A stretch of 33,764 nucleotides of DNA from Gloeobacterales cyanobacterium ES-bin-313 (GTDB lineage: Bacteria > Cyanobacteriota > Cyanobacteriia > Gloeobacterales > Gloeobacteraceae), in assembly GCA_014379585.1 (NCBI GenBank), contig JACMLN010000085.1, positions 1 through 33,764 of the forward strand, written 5' to 3'. This document shows, piece by piece, positions 26,573-33,764 of the stretch (positions within the stretch are counted from its first letter, which is position 1; each line of letters begins with the position of its first letter). The notes below the pieces were generated by a model. The model had not been told where the DNA came from. It searched no databases and worked only from the letters and a program-made list of their open reading frames with translations. The translations under genes were made by a program, and so were the position numbers.

Positions 26573-26799
26573 TATTCTCTCAGGATAGGCATAAATATTT
26601 GAGAAGTAATGTTAACGAATTTCGGCAAAAAGCTTCATAAAAGACCTATCTTTACGATTAATTTACGCTATTTTCACCTCTGGAGCCTGAAGTTTTGCGA
26701 AGTTGTCATAAATGCGCCAGCATTTACTCATTTTTGATTTCGGTTCGAAAAAAATGGCAGTAAGGTGAATTTAAGGGTGATTTATTTAAAGGAAGACAC

Positions 26800-27225
26800 A
26801 TGGCAGACCAAAAGCGAATCGATGCTCTAGCAACATTGCTAGCCAACAGTGGCCGCGTCGGTCAAGTTCGAGCTGCGTTGGAACTTTCGGACATAGGTGG
26901 CCCTCAAGTAGAGCTAGTTTTACTCTCAGCGTTGGCAAACGGCGACGAGCACTCGCGGGCAACGACGATTATGGCGTTGACCAAGATGAGATCGAAGCTT
27001 GCCGTTGCCCGTTTCGAACAGATGCTCAGAGGCAACGTTTTTGGTTTTGGGCGGGATAGTTCCCCCCAAGTGCGCCAATCTTGTGCCTTTGCGCTTGGAG
27101 AACTGGGAGAGCGTCGCTCCCTCAAGCCCCTTGAGATCGCTGCCGAACGCGATGAAGATCCCGAAGTGCGTCAGGAATGCCAAGCAGCCCTGCAACGCTT
27201 TGGGGCCATCGTCTCGGTCAAATAG
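26800..27225 (+). CDS. HEAT-repeat protein
   Basis: A 141-aa all-helical protein with PBS-lyase-type HEAT repeats: GQVRAALELSDIGGPQVELVLLSAL (21-45), HSRATTIMALTKMRSKLAVARFEQML and SPQVRQSCAFALGELGERRSLKPLEIAA followed by DPEVRQECQAALQRFG (three to four repeats). Similar scaffolds occur in phycobilin lyase chaperones, but no CpcE/F or bilin-gene context is present, so it is only a generic protein-interaction module. GGAAG lies 7-8 nt before the ATG. It is followed after 2 nt by the exported-protein gene. Confidence 0.8.
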   Translation: MADQKRIDALATLLANSGRVGQVRAALELSDIGGPQVELVLLSALANGDEHSRATTIMALTKMRSKLAVARFEQMLRGNVFGFGRDSSPQVRQSCAFALGELGERRSLKPLEIAAERDEDPEVRQECQAALQRFGAIVSVK

Positions 27226-27227
27226 TT

Positions 27228-27806
27228 TTGAAGTCGGTGCAAATAGGCATAGCTCTCTTGCTGGGGCTAGTTCTGTCGGCTGGATCCGTTCCAGCCAAAA
27301 GTGGGCGGCGAACAGAATTTCGTCTGCCCCAGACCCGTGCCCGCCCGCTCCTAGAGGCAGAACGGTTGTACTTGGGAATGCGGGATATCGAGTTTAACAA
27401 CTACACCCGCACCCAGGGTTGGGATGTTCTCGATCAAGAGGAACGCCCTCGTCGCGGTAGCGCTTCGACCTTGCTATTGCAACCGGGCGGCGAAGCTTTA
27501 AACACAGAGGACGGCGCAATCATCTTTGCCCAAGGGGTGTTTGTGCGGCCTTTTTTTGAGAAGACGCGCCTAGTGGGGATGCAGTTGACCCCTAACTTTG
27601 GCGAAGGTGGGATCAGTTTGCGCCAGTTCCAATTGCTCGCCCGTGCCTGGTTCCCTGACGATCGTTTGGTGATGCGCTACCAAATTCTCCCCGAGGACAG
27701 CAGCCAAAAAATTGTTGAAGCGGTGATCGGACGCATTCCAGAAGCCTTTCGCGATCTGATCGGCAAGACCCCAATCCCATTTCATCCATTGGTACTTAAT
27801 CCTTAA
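27228..27806 (+). CDS. Exported protein of unknown function
   Basis: A 192-aa protein from TTG 27228, two nt after the HEAT-gene stop, giving a signal peptide (KSVQIGIALLLGLVLSAGSV, cleavage near PAKS). The frame opens at 27177, but that would overlap the HEAT gene; GTG 27237 is an alternative. The mature part has ERLYLGMRDIEFNNYTRTQGW, LLLQPGGEALNTEDGAIIFAQGVFV and LRQFQLLARAWFPDDR. No family recognised. The tight spacing suggests translational coupling to the HEAT protein. The last 11 nt overlap the convergent amidohydrolase. Confidence 0.7.
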   Translation: MKSVQIGIALLLGLVLSAGSVPAKSGRRTEFRLPQTRARPLLEAERLYLGMRDIEFNNYTRTQGWDVLDQEERPRRGSASTLLLQPGGEALNTEDGAIIFAQGVFVRPFFEKTRLVGMQLTPNFGEGGISLRQFQLLARAWFPDDRLVMRYQILPEDSSQKIVEAVIGRIPEAFRDLIGKTPIPFHPLVLNP

Positions 27807-28992
27807 TCAGGCTCCAAAAGCCGAGGGCAGCGCTGCTGAGGGTGAAGATACCGGGCAATATCCCTTCGTCCCCGCTGTCAAATCCGGGGTGGTGAAGGGT
27901 CTGGACATCGGGGTGCCCGACACCGAGCCGAAACATTGTCCCCGGTATTTTTTGACAGAGCACCGCAAAATCTTCCGCGCCCATGGAAGGTTCGTTCAAA
28001 GAACGGACTTGATCCTTGCCGAGTCCTTGGCGAGCAAGATTGGCGACCATCGTGGTGAGTTGGGAATCGTTGACTACCGAAGGGGTGCCATTGGTGTAGT
28101 GCACCCGAAATTCAGCCCCAAAAGCGCCACAGGTCTGAGCGACGATCTGTTTGATCCAGCCAGGAAGGGCTGCGCGGGTCTGGGGGTCGAGGGAGCGCAC
28201 TGTCCCCCACAAAGAAACATGATCACAAATGATATTTGGGGCACGGCCTCCCTGAATCTGGCCAATAGTGAGCACCACAGGGCGCAGTGGGTTATGCATC
28301 CGGCTAATACCCTGCTGAAGACTTGTCATTACATTCGCAGCAATCCAGATTGCATCGATTGCCTCGTGGGGACGGGCACCGTGGCCAGAACGCCCGATAA
28401 TTTCAATTTCCAGAGAATCAGCTGCTGCTGTGAACACACCAGGCCGCACTCCGATGATTCCCATGGGCAGACTTGGAAAACAGTGAACTGAAAAAAGGGC
28501 ATCTACCGCCGGATCCTCCAGGGCACCCTCATCCACAAGCCACTGGGCACCTTCAGCGGTTTCTTCCGCAGGCTGGAACAGAAATTTGACTTGGCCCTGA
28601 ATGTGCTCGCGCAGTTGGGTCAAGACCATGGCAGTGCCAAGACCAAGGGTCGTATGCAAGTCGTGGCCGCAGGCGTGCATGACCCCTCGCACGGTGGATT
28701 GGTAGGGAAGTCCTGTTTGCTCGACAATCGGCAGTGCATCCATGTCCGTACGAATCCCAATCGTTCTACCGTCGGTGCCAGTGCCTTTGAGCAATCCGAC
28801 GACCCCAGTACCACCCACCCCGGTCTGTACTTCTAAGCCTAATTCTGTAAGGATCGTCGCTACGCACGCAGCTGTTTGATATTCAGAGCCACTTAACTCT
28901 GGGTGGGCGTGCAAATAATGGCGTAGGGAAATCAAGCGCGGCAAAAAAGAAACGATCTGTGTACGGATGGATTGGAGGAGAGTGGGATGCAT
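27796..28992 (-). CDS. M20D-family N-acyl-amino-acid amidohydrolase
   Basis: Zinc-dependent hydrolase of 398 aa in the cytoplasm, of the IAA-amino-acid hydrolase/hippuricase type. HAHPELSGSEY (28-38), GIRTDMDALPI (79-89), HACGHDLHTTLGLG (106-119; Cys108 and His110 ligands), QPAEETAEGA (140-149; Glu143/144) and GRSGHGARPHEA in the dimerisation domain, ending GAEDFAVL. Length is standard. The exact acyl substrate is unknown. The 3' end overlaps the exported-protein gene by 11 nt. Confidence 0.92.
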   Translation of the reverse strand: MHPTLLQSIRTQIVSFLPRLISLRHYLHAHPELSGSEYQTAACVATILTELGLEVQTGVGGTGVVGLLKGTGTDGRTIGIRTDMDALPIVEQTGLPYQSTVRGVMHACGHDLHTTLGLGTAMVLTQLREHIQGQVKFLFQPAEETAEGAQWLVDEGALEDPAVDALFSVHCFPSLPMGIIGVRPGVFTAAADSLEIEIIGRSGHGARPHEAIDAIWIAANVMTSLQQGISRMHNPLRPVVLTIGQIQGGRAPNIICDHVSLWGTVRSLDPQTRAALPGWIKQIVAQTCGAFGAEFRVHYTNGTPSVVNDSQLTTMVANLARQGLGKDQVRSLNEPSMGAEDFAVLCQKIPGTMFRLGVGHPDVQTLHHPGFDSGDEGILPGIFTLSSAALGFWSLIKD

Positions 28993-29056
28993 TCGAAACA
29001 GTTTGTAACTTTCTCAAAACCTAACCTAGCGCGTCTTTTGGCCACGTACTGTTCAC

Positions 29057-29096
29057 CAAAAGCCCTACCGGAAGCGTATGGCTTTCGTCGTAGGGT
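29057..29096 (+). other. Branched hairpin in the leader of the LpxB-related gene
   Basis: CCCTAC (29063-29068) pairs with GTAGGG (29090-29095), with an inner AAGC/GCTT stem. It could be a terminator or leader structure; no U-tract is seen directly after it on plus, so its role is open. Confidence 0.35.
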
Positions 29097-29106
29097 TGTT
29101 TACAGT

Positions 29107-29115
29107 TGGTATAAT
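29107..29115 (+). promoter_or_regulatory. Extended -10 promoter of the LpxB-related gene
   Basis: TGG followed by a perfect TATAAT (29110-29115), that is an extended -10, with no good -35. A transcript would start near 29121-29122, about 57 nt before the ATG. Confidence 0.5.
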
Positions 29116-29177
29116 TTCTGCAATTGTTCTAGCAGGTCTGAATCGTAGCAGTACCGCTAGACCTGCAAGGCGTTCGG

Positions 29178-30380
29178 ATGCATAGAATTCTTTTGATCTC
29201 CGATGGGCATGGCGAAGATTGGGTGGCGGCCCAGATTGCCCACCACTTACAGCGACTTAGCCACGCGCCTATTGAACTGTTGGCTTTGCCAATGGTTGGT
29301 GAAGGCCATACTTTTGAACGCCTTGGTATCCCCATCGCCCTCAAAACCCGCGTCTTGCCAAGTGGCGGGTTCACTTTCAAAAGTTCTAGACATCTTTGGT
29401 TAGATCTAAGAGCGGGACTCACTTCCTACGGGAGCCATCTGGTGCACTCGGTACGGTCGATGGCCAGTTGGGCTGACCTTGTGATCGCTGTCGGCGATAT
29501 CTTGCCCTTAGGTTTGGCCTGGATGACGGGTAGCCCTTACTTGTTTGTTGGTTGTACAAAATCGGACTACTACACGCCACCTGGAAGAAGCTGTTATTTC
29601 CTCTGGGAGCGGGTGCTGATGATGCCACCGCGCTGTCTGCATACTTTTACCCGCGATGGCATCACCTGCCGCAACTTGCGCCGCCACAGAGTTCCAGCAA
29701 GTTATTGGGGCAATCCAATGATGGATGGTTTAGACACCACCGAAAGCCAGGTGCCCAACGAAGGCACTTTCATCGGTCTACTGCCGGGATCCCGCAGTGA
29801 AGAAGCACAGCGCAATCTCGTAGACATGCTCGCCTGCTTGCCTACGATTCATGCACAATCGAGCGACCCGATTCATTTTGAAGCGGCGATCTCCACAGGA
29901 TTGGGTTTGCAAAGCTTTCATCAAGCTGCACAAGGAGCCGGTTGGCAGAGTCTCTCGGATCATTTACTCGTTCAAGATGGCACCCTCGTCCATCTGCGCA
30001 CGGGGAATTTTAATGCAGTGCTCCTTCAGGCGGATGCTCTGCTTGCCATGGCTGGAACCGCTACGGAGCAGGCTGTCGGACTCGGTAAGCCTGTTGTCAC
30101 CATTCCAGGCCGTGGCCCGCAGTTTACCCAACGCTTCGCCCAGTTGCAATGCCAACTGCTTGGCGAATCGGTGATTTTGATCGAGGGTGAACTGGCTGAA
30201 CGCCCACAAGCCGTCACCAACGCACTCTGGTCTGTCCTAGGAAATAGCGATCAACTCCGGGAGATCCGCCGCAACGGACACGAACGCATGGGGGTTCCTG
30301 GTGCTGCCCATCAGATCGCAGATTACATCCTCGAACAGTTGCCCCAACCAGTTCGGGGTGGTCCCCGTTCCCGCAGTTGA
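29178..30380 (+). CDS. Lipid-A-disaccharide synthase-related glycosyltransferase-like protein
   Basis: A 400-aa cytoplasmic or peripheral membrane protein of GT-B fold, matching the LpxB-related family (TIGR03492 type) nearly restricted to Cyanobacteria. Seen: ILLISDGHGEDWVAAQIAHHL (4-24), LPMVGEGHTFERLGIP, DLVIAVGDILPLGLAW, ASYWGNPMMDGL, GLLPGSRSEEAQRN and MAGTATEQAVGLGKPVVTIPGRGPQ, the latter resembling the nucleotide-sugar site of LpxB. The acceptor is unknown. Its TGA overlaps the TTG start of the MFS gene by 4 nt, so the two are coupled. Confidence 0.87.
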   Translation: MHRILLISDGHGEDWVAAQIAHHLQRLSHAPIELLALPMVGEGHTFERLGIPIALKTRVLPSGGFTFKSSRHLWLDLRAGLTSYGSHLVHSVRSMASWADLVIAVGDILPLGLAWMTGSPYLFVGCTKSDYYTPPGRSCYFLWERVLMMPPRCLHTFTRDGITCRNLRRHRVPASYWGNPMMDGLDTTESQVPNEGTFIGLLPGSRSEEAQRNLVDMLACLPTIHAQSSDPIHFEAAISTGLGLQSFHQAAQGAGWQSLSDHLLVQDGTLVHLRTGNFNAVLLQADALLAMAGTATEQAVGLGKPVVTIPGRGPQFTQRFAQLQCQLLGESVILIEGELAERPQAVTNALWSVLGNSDQLREIRRNGHERMGVPGAAHQIADYILEQLPQPVRGGPRSRS

Positions 30381-31597
30381 CGGCTTTGTTCAAAACCGTG
30401 GAATCGGGCTGGATCTTTTTTCGGCAACCGTCGATCTGGCGTCTCTGTTTGAGCCGCTGGTTGAGCGACTGGGGCGATGCCACCCATGTCCTCGCCTTCA
30501 ACTGGCTCGTCATTGCCCGCACTGGTTCAGCGGGTGCTGCTGGACTCTGTTCTGCTCTCTGGCTCATCGGGCAACTGCTCGGTTCGTGGCCAGGTGGCTG
30601 GCTGGCGGATCGACGCAGTGCTCGATCTTTGCTGTTGTCCAGCTACTTGCTCCACAGCCTAGTGGTCTCGGCCTGCGCAATCGCCTTTTGGCTCAATAGC
30701 CCCATTGGCGTTCTTGCTGGTCTGTCGATGCTCTTGGGCAGTCTTGGTGCCCTCCATGACCCTGCGCAACGCTCCTACTTAAAACAGCTCTGCAAAGACG
30801 ATCAGCAACTCGCGCGCTTAAATGGTCTCTTGACCGGGGGTGGTGCCTTGGCTCAATGCGGTGGCCCTTTATTAGCTGGTTGGATGCTCACTTGGGCTTC
30901 TGCAGCGCTGCCTTTTTGGTGCAATGCCGTTAGTTTTGTCCTAGCAGCGTTTTTGATCTGGGGATTACCTGCCCCTGGTCGTGCTTCCGGCGAAGCGCCT
31001 GTTTCGGTTGCAGGCTCAGTCTGGCAACAACTAAAACCCCTGCGGTTTATCTTGCCGGGAGGGCTGGCTTTTCTCCTCGGCCCTGCGCCGTTGCTGGTCT
31101 CGTTTTTGCCCTACTACGTCCAGCATGTTCGAGGCTGGAGCGCAGGCAGTCTCGGTCTTCTCGAAGCCTCCCGTTCAGCAGGGTTAGGAATTGGTGTTCT
31201 TTGCGGCTCCTTCTTGATTGCGCGGGGGTTGCCTCTCCATCGCACCGTCCGACTCACTCTTGTTGCCCTGATCATTCCGTTAGTCGGTTTCTGGCTAAGT
31301 GAAGAAAGCACCTCAGCAACGCTCGCAAGTTGGCTCGTCGTGCTTGGTCTCTTGGCTGGTGGTGCTTACGTTTGCTTGAACCAGTTATTTTTGCAGGAAG
31401 TCGGTACCGATTGGATTGGCCGAGTCACTGCCACGCTCTCTGCGATTGCTGGGATTGGCCTATTTTTGGGTTGGCTTACTTGGAGCTGGGTCATCGATCA
31501 TCTCGGCTATCCTGTCGCGCTTCGTTCAGCTGTTTTTGTCTTTGCTCTTGGCCTCATTCCTGCCCTAATCCCACAAAAATATCCTAGCAAAAACTAA
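30377..31597 (+). CDS. MFS transporter (EntS-like)
   Basis: A 406-aa inner-membrane transporter with about 11-12 hydrophobic helices: LCLSRWLSDWGDATHVLAFNWLV at the first helix and GGWLADRRSARSLLLSSYLL, the MFS G-x-x-x-D-R-x-x-R motif in loop 2-3. It belongs to the group with siderophore exporter EntS; the substrate is unknown. TTG 30377 overlaps the stop of the upstream gene (TTGA). Coupling to a glycolipid-type transferase suggests export or flipping of its product (inference). Confidence 0.87.
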   Translation: MTALFKTVESGWIFFRQPSIWRLCLSRWLSDWGDATHVLAFNWLVIARTGSAGAAGLCSALWLIGQLLGSWPGGWLADRRSARSLLLSSYLLHSLVVSACAIAFWLNSPIGVLAGLSMLLGSLGALHDPAQRSYLKQLCKDDQQLARLNGLLTGGGALAQCGGPLLAGWMLTWASAALPFWCNAVSFVLAAFLIWGLPAPGRASGEAPVSVAGSVWQQLKPLRFILPGGLAFLLGPAPLLVSFLPYYVQHVRGWSAGSLGLLEASRSAGLGIGVLCGSFLIARGLPLHRTVRLTLVALIIPLVGFWLSEESTSATLASWLVVLGLLAGGAYVCLNQLFLQEVGTDWIGRVTATLSAIAGIGLFLGWLTWSWVIDHLGYPVALRSAVFVFALGLIPALIPQKYPSKN

Positions 31598-31631
31598 CTT
31601 TATTTGTGCAGAAAATGATCAAGGCGGCTAG

Positions 31632-31660
31632 TTTACTCAATTCCTCGAAAACTATATAGT
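31632..31660 (+). promoter_or_regulatory. Predicted promoter of the pentapeptide-repeat gene
   Basis: TTTACT (31632-31637), 17-nt spacer, TATAGT (31655-31660, 5 of 6). It lies 50 nt before the GTG start. Confidence 0.55.
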
Positions 31661-31710
31661 ATGTTGATAGTTTGATCGGATAATGATTTAGGTTTCAAGA
31701 GGTCAATGCT

Positions 31711-32184
31711 GTGAACCGAGTGCTTCTCGCCCTATTAATGAACTTGAGTATTGTCAGTACTTGTTATGGACAGGCAGATATCCAGAACAATTACAATGGC
31801 GGTTACTTAGAGGGACGCAGTTTCGCAGGACAAGACCTCAAGCAGGCGAAGTTTTACAAAGCCAATCTACGGGGTGCAAACTTCTCTGGAGCGAATTTGC
31901 GAGGAGCCAGTTTCTTTGCCGCTAGTATGCGGAATGTCAATCTACAAAAGACGAGATTGGAAGATTCTGAGCTATCCAACGCCGATCTGCGAGGAGCGAA
32001 GATGGATCAGGCTGTTTTAGAGAGAGCCTATTTAACAGCAGCCAAATTGAAAGGTGTGACGATTGTTGGTGCAGATTTTACCGAAGTCATTATCAACGAT
32101 GAGCAGAAAAAATATCTTTGTACTTTGGCTAGTGGCACCAACAAAACAACCAAAAGAGAGACACGAAAAACTCTTGGTTGTTAA
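31711..32184 (+). CDS. Exported pentapeptide-repeat protein
   Basis: A 157-aa protein with a signal peptide (about 1-20, ending CYGQA). Pentapeptide repeats of A(D/N)LxG type cover about 30-110: LEGRSFAGQDLKQAKFYKANL, trimmed here to KQAKFYKANLRGANFSGANL, then LRGASF and ADLRGAKM. After it comes the cyanobacterial lumen-type tail: FTEVIINDEQKKYLC then ASGTNKTTKRETRKTLGC, with two conserved cysteines. In thylakoid-bearing cyanobacteria such proteins are in the lumen or periplasm; here periplasmic is the safe reading. GTG 31711 has AGAGG about 8 nt upstream. Ends in a non-coding gap of 22 nt to the convergent M23 gene. Confidence 0.9.
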   Translation: MNRVLLALLMNLSIVSTCYGQADIQNNYNGGYLEGRSFAGQDLKQAKFYKANLRGANFSGANLRGASFFAASMRNVNLQKTRLEDSELSNADLRGAKMDQAVLERAYLTAAKLKGVTIVGADFTEVIINDEQKKYLCTLASGTNKTTKRETRKTLGC

Positions 32185-32206
32185 ACTGAATTTTGCTCGA
32201 TTGGAA

Positions 32207-33037
32207 TCATCGTGCTGTGTACAAACTACCTTGAACAGGGGTAATTTCATCCGCATCCATCGTCCTAAAACGAATGGGAAACGATTGACGATTCGACGCA
32301 CTGATTGGGCTGACAACACAGAAATGGAGATGGGGCGCTGTGGAAAACCCGGTATTACCAGAGAAGCCGAGGAGAGTACCAACGGAGACGCGTTGACCTA
32401 TATGAACTAGAACACCTCTGGGACTGAGATGTACGTATTCGCCTAAGGTGTGATCTGAATGTTCAATGGTCACGTAGTTGGCCTGATCTCTGTAGCGTTG
32501 TTCTGAGCCGCCCATACTGGAGTCGTCTTTGATCGCAACTACCCGACCGGGCCGCGCACTGCGCACTGGTGTACCCTCAGGCATCGCCCAATCTAAACAG
32601 TACAGTTGCTCGCCAAAGTGGCTGAAACTGCCGTTAAATCCTTGACTGAGTTGAAAAGTAGCACCAACTGGGAAAGGTAAGTTGTAGACATATTGATCAT
32701 CGTGCTGTGCAGAAAAAGTTCCTTCTCGATACTGATAGTTGCTTTGCCATTTCCAGGGCAATTGGGGATCAATGATTTTTATGTGAGTTGCTACCGTTTT
32801 GCGGTTCGGCGGAAAAACCTGAGCTGATGGCAAGGGACGTATTGACCGGGCATTTTCAAGATGGAGCTGGATACTAACCGTCACGGGCATTGCTTTGCGG
32901 TTCTCGATCCAGACCACGACCCCACTAGCTTCGGGTGCTGACAACATACACACTTGCCCAGGCGGGCACGCAGACTGAGCAAGCACTGGCAAGCACATAA
33001 TGGCTAAACAAAAAAAAGCGATACCAATATTTTTCAA
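32207..33037 (-). CDS. Exported M23 (LytM) metallopeptidase
   Basis: Predicted periplasmic peptidoglycan endopeptidase or LytM-type regulator. M23 domain in the second half: HFGEQLYCLDWAMPEGTPV (metal His and Asp), YVHLSPRGVLVHIGQ and FSTAPHLHF (HxH). The open frame runs to 33100 but begins with TTG, as do all plausible starts; TTG 33037 gives the clean signal peptide KNIGIAFFCLAIMCLPVLAQSA and is preferred (276 aa). No good ribosome binding site is seen at any start, so this is uncertain. The catalytic set (His, Asp, HxH) is complete, so enzymatic activity is likely. Confidence 0.82.
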   Translation of the reverse strand: MKNIGIAFFCLAIMCLPVLAQSACPPGQVCMLSAPEASGVVVWIENRKAMPVTVSIQLHLENARSIRPLPSAQVFPPNRKTVATHIKIIDPQLPWKWQSNYQYREGTFSAQHDDQYVYNLPFPVGATFQLSQGFNGSFSHFGEQLYCLDWAMPEGTPVRSARPGRVVAIKDDSSMGGSEQRYRDQANYVTIEHSDHTLGEYVHLSPRGVLVHIGQRVSVGTLLGFSGNTGFSTAPHLHFCVVSPISASNRQSFPIRFRTMDADEITPVQGSLYTAR

Positions 33038-33130
33038 AGTTTCGGTCTGAAAAGTCTTCTGACCAGTGTTCCCAAACAGACACTTCAAAGGTACGGACAA
33101 AGCAACCCAAAGAAAATCAAACTTTCAAGA

Positions 33131-33609
33131 AAGCGTGCTTGTTGTTTCAAGTCTCGCAGAATCATTCTGACGTGTAACAGTTGAGAGGGCTAAATCAATT
33201 TTGGTGAATTGCGATAAATATGGCGAACGGCACCAAAGGGAAGGGGCGAGCCCCTCCCTCTGGACTCCCACCCCGTGGGGGACAGAAGCCTGTCCCCCAC
33301 ACCCCCTTGGCAATTGAATGGCTTGATACTGAGTGATACTCGGTTGCGCAGTCCTCTTCCCACGTTGCGGACGGGTGCGCAACCACCCAAATCTGTGGAC
33401 TGGTGGCACGGTAGGTATGACGCTGCGCGTCCCAGGCTCATGGCGCTACGCGTGGTGATGCGGAATTGGAGGGGGATCGGGGGAGGTTTGGGTTTGCGAT
33501 GGGAGGCGCATTGGGGTTAGATGCCTCAGTCTTTCATTGCAATGACGAATCGGTATGAGAGCTAGGCTGGTGGAATAACAGGCTGAGATTTCTAGCGAAA
33601 AGTTTTTCC
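33131..33609. other. Non-coding region, nearly 480 bases, mostly a hairpin-rich GC-rich block
   Basis: No convincing gene. 33131-33225 and 33521-33609 are ordinary spacer. 33226-33520 is strikingly GC-rich and contains several inverted repeats (listed separately), unlike anything else in the window; small ORFs through it on both strands have low-complexity translations and are rejected. Confidence 0.6.
33230..33435. repeat. Cluster of inverted repeats, REP/MITE-like element
   Basis: Perfect hairpins: AGGGGC-GA-GCCCCT (33242-33255); GTGGGGGACAG (33275-33285)-AAGC-CTGTCCCCCAC (33290-33300), 11 bp; GGTTGCGCA (33342-33350)-N25-TGCGCAACC (33376-33384), 9 bp; and GACGC-TGC-GCGTC near 33419-33431. 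Also a direct repeat TGATACT at 33324 and 33334. The density suggests a dispersed palindromic repeat or a structured RNA. Only one copy lies in the window. Confidence 0.55.
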
Positions 33610-33764
33610 TTACCAGCAAACACCGTACTCTTCAGCGACACCTTTATAGAAAAGAGATTGTCCACCGTAACTTGGGTGTCGGACAGGTACTGATTTTACC
33701 GAAAGAATATTTAATGCAGAATATGCATCTTTTCCAATCGCGATTACTCTGTTGGGCTGTAAAG
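33610..33764 (-). CDS. C-terminal end of a gene leaving the window, possibly uracil-DNA glycosylase-like
   Basis: A frame open from the window edge to TAA at 33610-33612 gives about 50 residues: QPNRVIAIGKDAYSALNIL, VPVRHPSYGGQSLFYKG and VAEEYGVCW at the end. The I-A-I-G-K-x-A and R-H-P-S-Y-G-G pattern resembles the C-terminus of uracil-DNA glycosylase-superfamily proteins (I-x-L-G-x-x-A ... HPS). The fragment is too short to be sure, and no start can be seen. Confidence 0.45.
   Translation of the reverse strand, partial: LQPNRVIAIGKDAYSALNILSVKSVPVRHPSYGGQSLFYKGVAEEYGVCW

Noticed and set aside
27889..28491. 200-codon plus-strand ORF
   Set aside because: Antisense to the M20 amidohydrolase, whose motifs are complete.
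32207..32710. 14-nt repeat CACAGCACGATGAT inside and at the end of the M23 gene
   Set aside because: Short, encodes unrelated residues in each place, and has no associated structure; probably chance.
33275..33520. Small ORFs through the GC-rich block
   Set aside because: They only follow the inverted repeats and have no ribosome binding site or recognisable protein features.

Overview
The window looks like chromosomal DNA of a cyanobacterium, plausibly an early-branching, Gloeobacter-like one, although the lineage cannot be fixed from this sequence alone. Pointers are a PAP/fibrillin protein, a ComFB domain, an LpxB-related protein of the type nearly confined to Cyanobacteria, a lumen-type pentapeptide-repeat protein with the usual Cys-ending tail, a cyanobacterial-style ClpS, and a groESL operon under a CIRCE-type element. 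Gene density is high, strands alternate often, and several neighbours overlap by 4 nt or share stop codons. No rRNA, tRNA, CRISPR array, integrase or transposase was seen.

Layout. 1-2024 (+): 3' part of nagA and a two-TM potassium channel with an RCK domain. 1993-7250 (-): a secreted unknown protein, a secreted matrixin-like metalloprotease (ATGA overlap), a MATE transporter and a GHL10-type glycoside hydrolase-like protein. 7372-9829: a thioredoxin-like ferredoxin (-), a decayed 3' fragment of a DUF2490 gene, then an intact DUF2490 outer-membrane barrel gene (+). 9929-11900 (-): a zinc-ribbon DUF6671-like gene overlapping pyrC. 12116-16939: a DUF2993 lipoprotein-like protein, a mini-protein with TonB-box-like repeats behind strong operator-like palindromes, a YciO-type protein and a TPR-ComFB fusion (+); prolyl iminopeptidase (-); an RluA-type protein lacking the catalytic Asp (+). 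16977-20364 (-): a small secreted protein, groEL, groES with CIRCE, and lipA. 20518-23055 (+): a TonB-dependent receptor. 23164-26572: a conserved two-gene module whose second gene is frameshifted, MscS, ClpS (all -), rhodanese (+), PAP/fibrillin (-). 26800-32184: HEAT protein plus exported protein (+), M20 amidohydrolase (-), LpxB-related protein plus MFS transporter (+), pentapeptide protein (+). 32207-33764: M23 peptidase (-), a GC-rich hairpin-rich non-coding block, and the C-terminus of a gene leaving the window (-).

The most unusual signal is a shared short motif of TonB-box type (E-[VI]-x-V-x-A) in three unrelated proteins: the plug start of the TonB receptor, the C-terminal tail of the DUF2490 barrel (and of its pseudogene copy), and three times (plus a degenerate fourth) in a 92-residue membrane-anchored mini-protein. 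The mini-protein has its own TTGACA promoter followed by two 15-bp dyads exactly 30 bp apart. Together these suggest a TonB-linked envelope function extending beyond the receptor. Other points worth checking are the TPR-ComFB fusion (ComFB is reported as a cyclic-dinucleotide receptor), the HRLG active site of the RluA-type protein, the tandem CIRCE half-sites, and a terminator stem built partly from the codons of a zinc ribbon.
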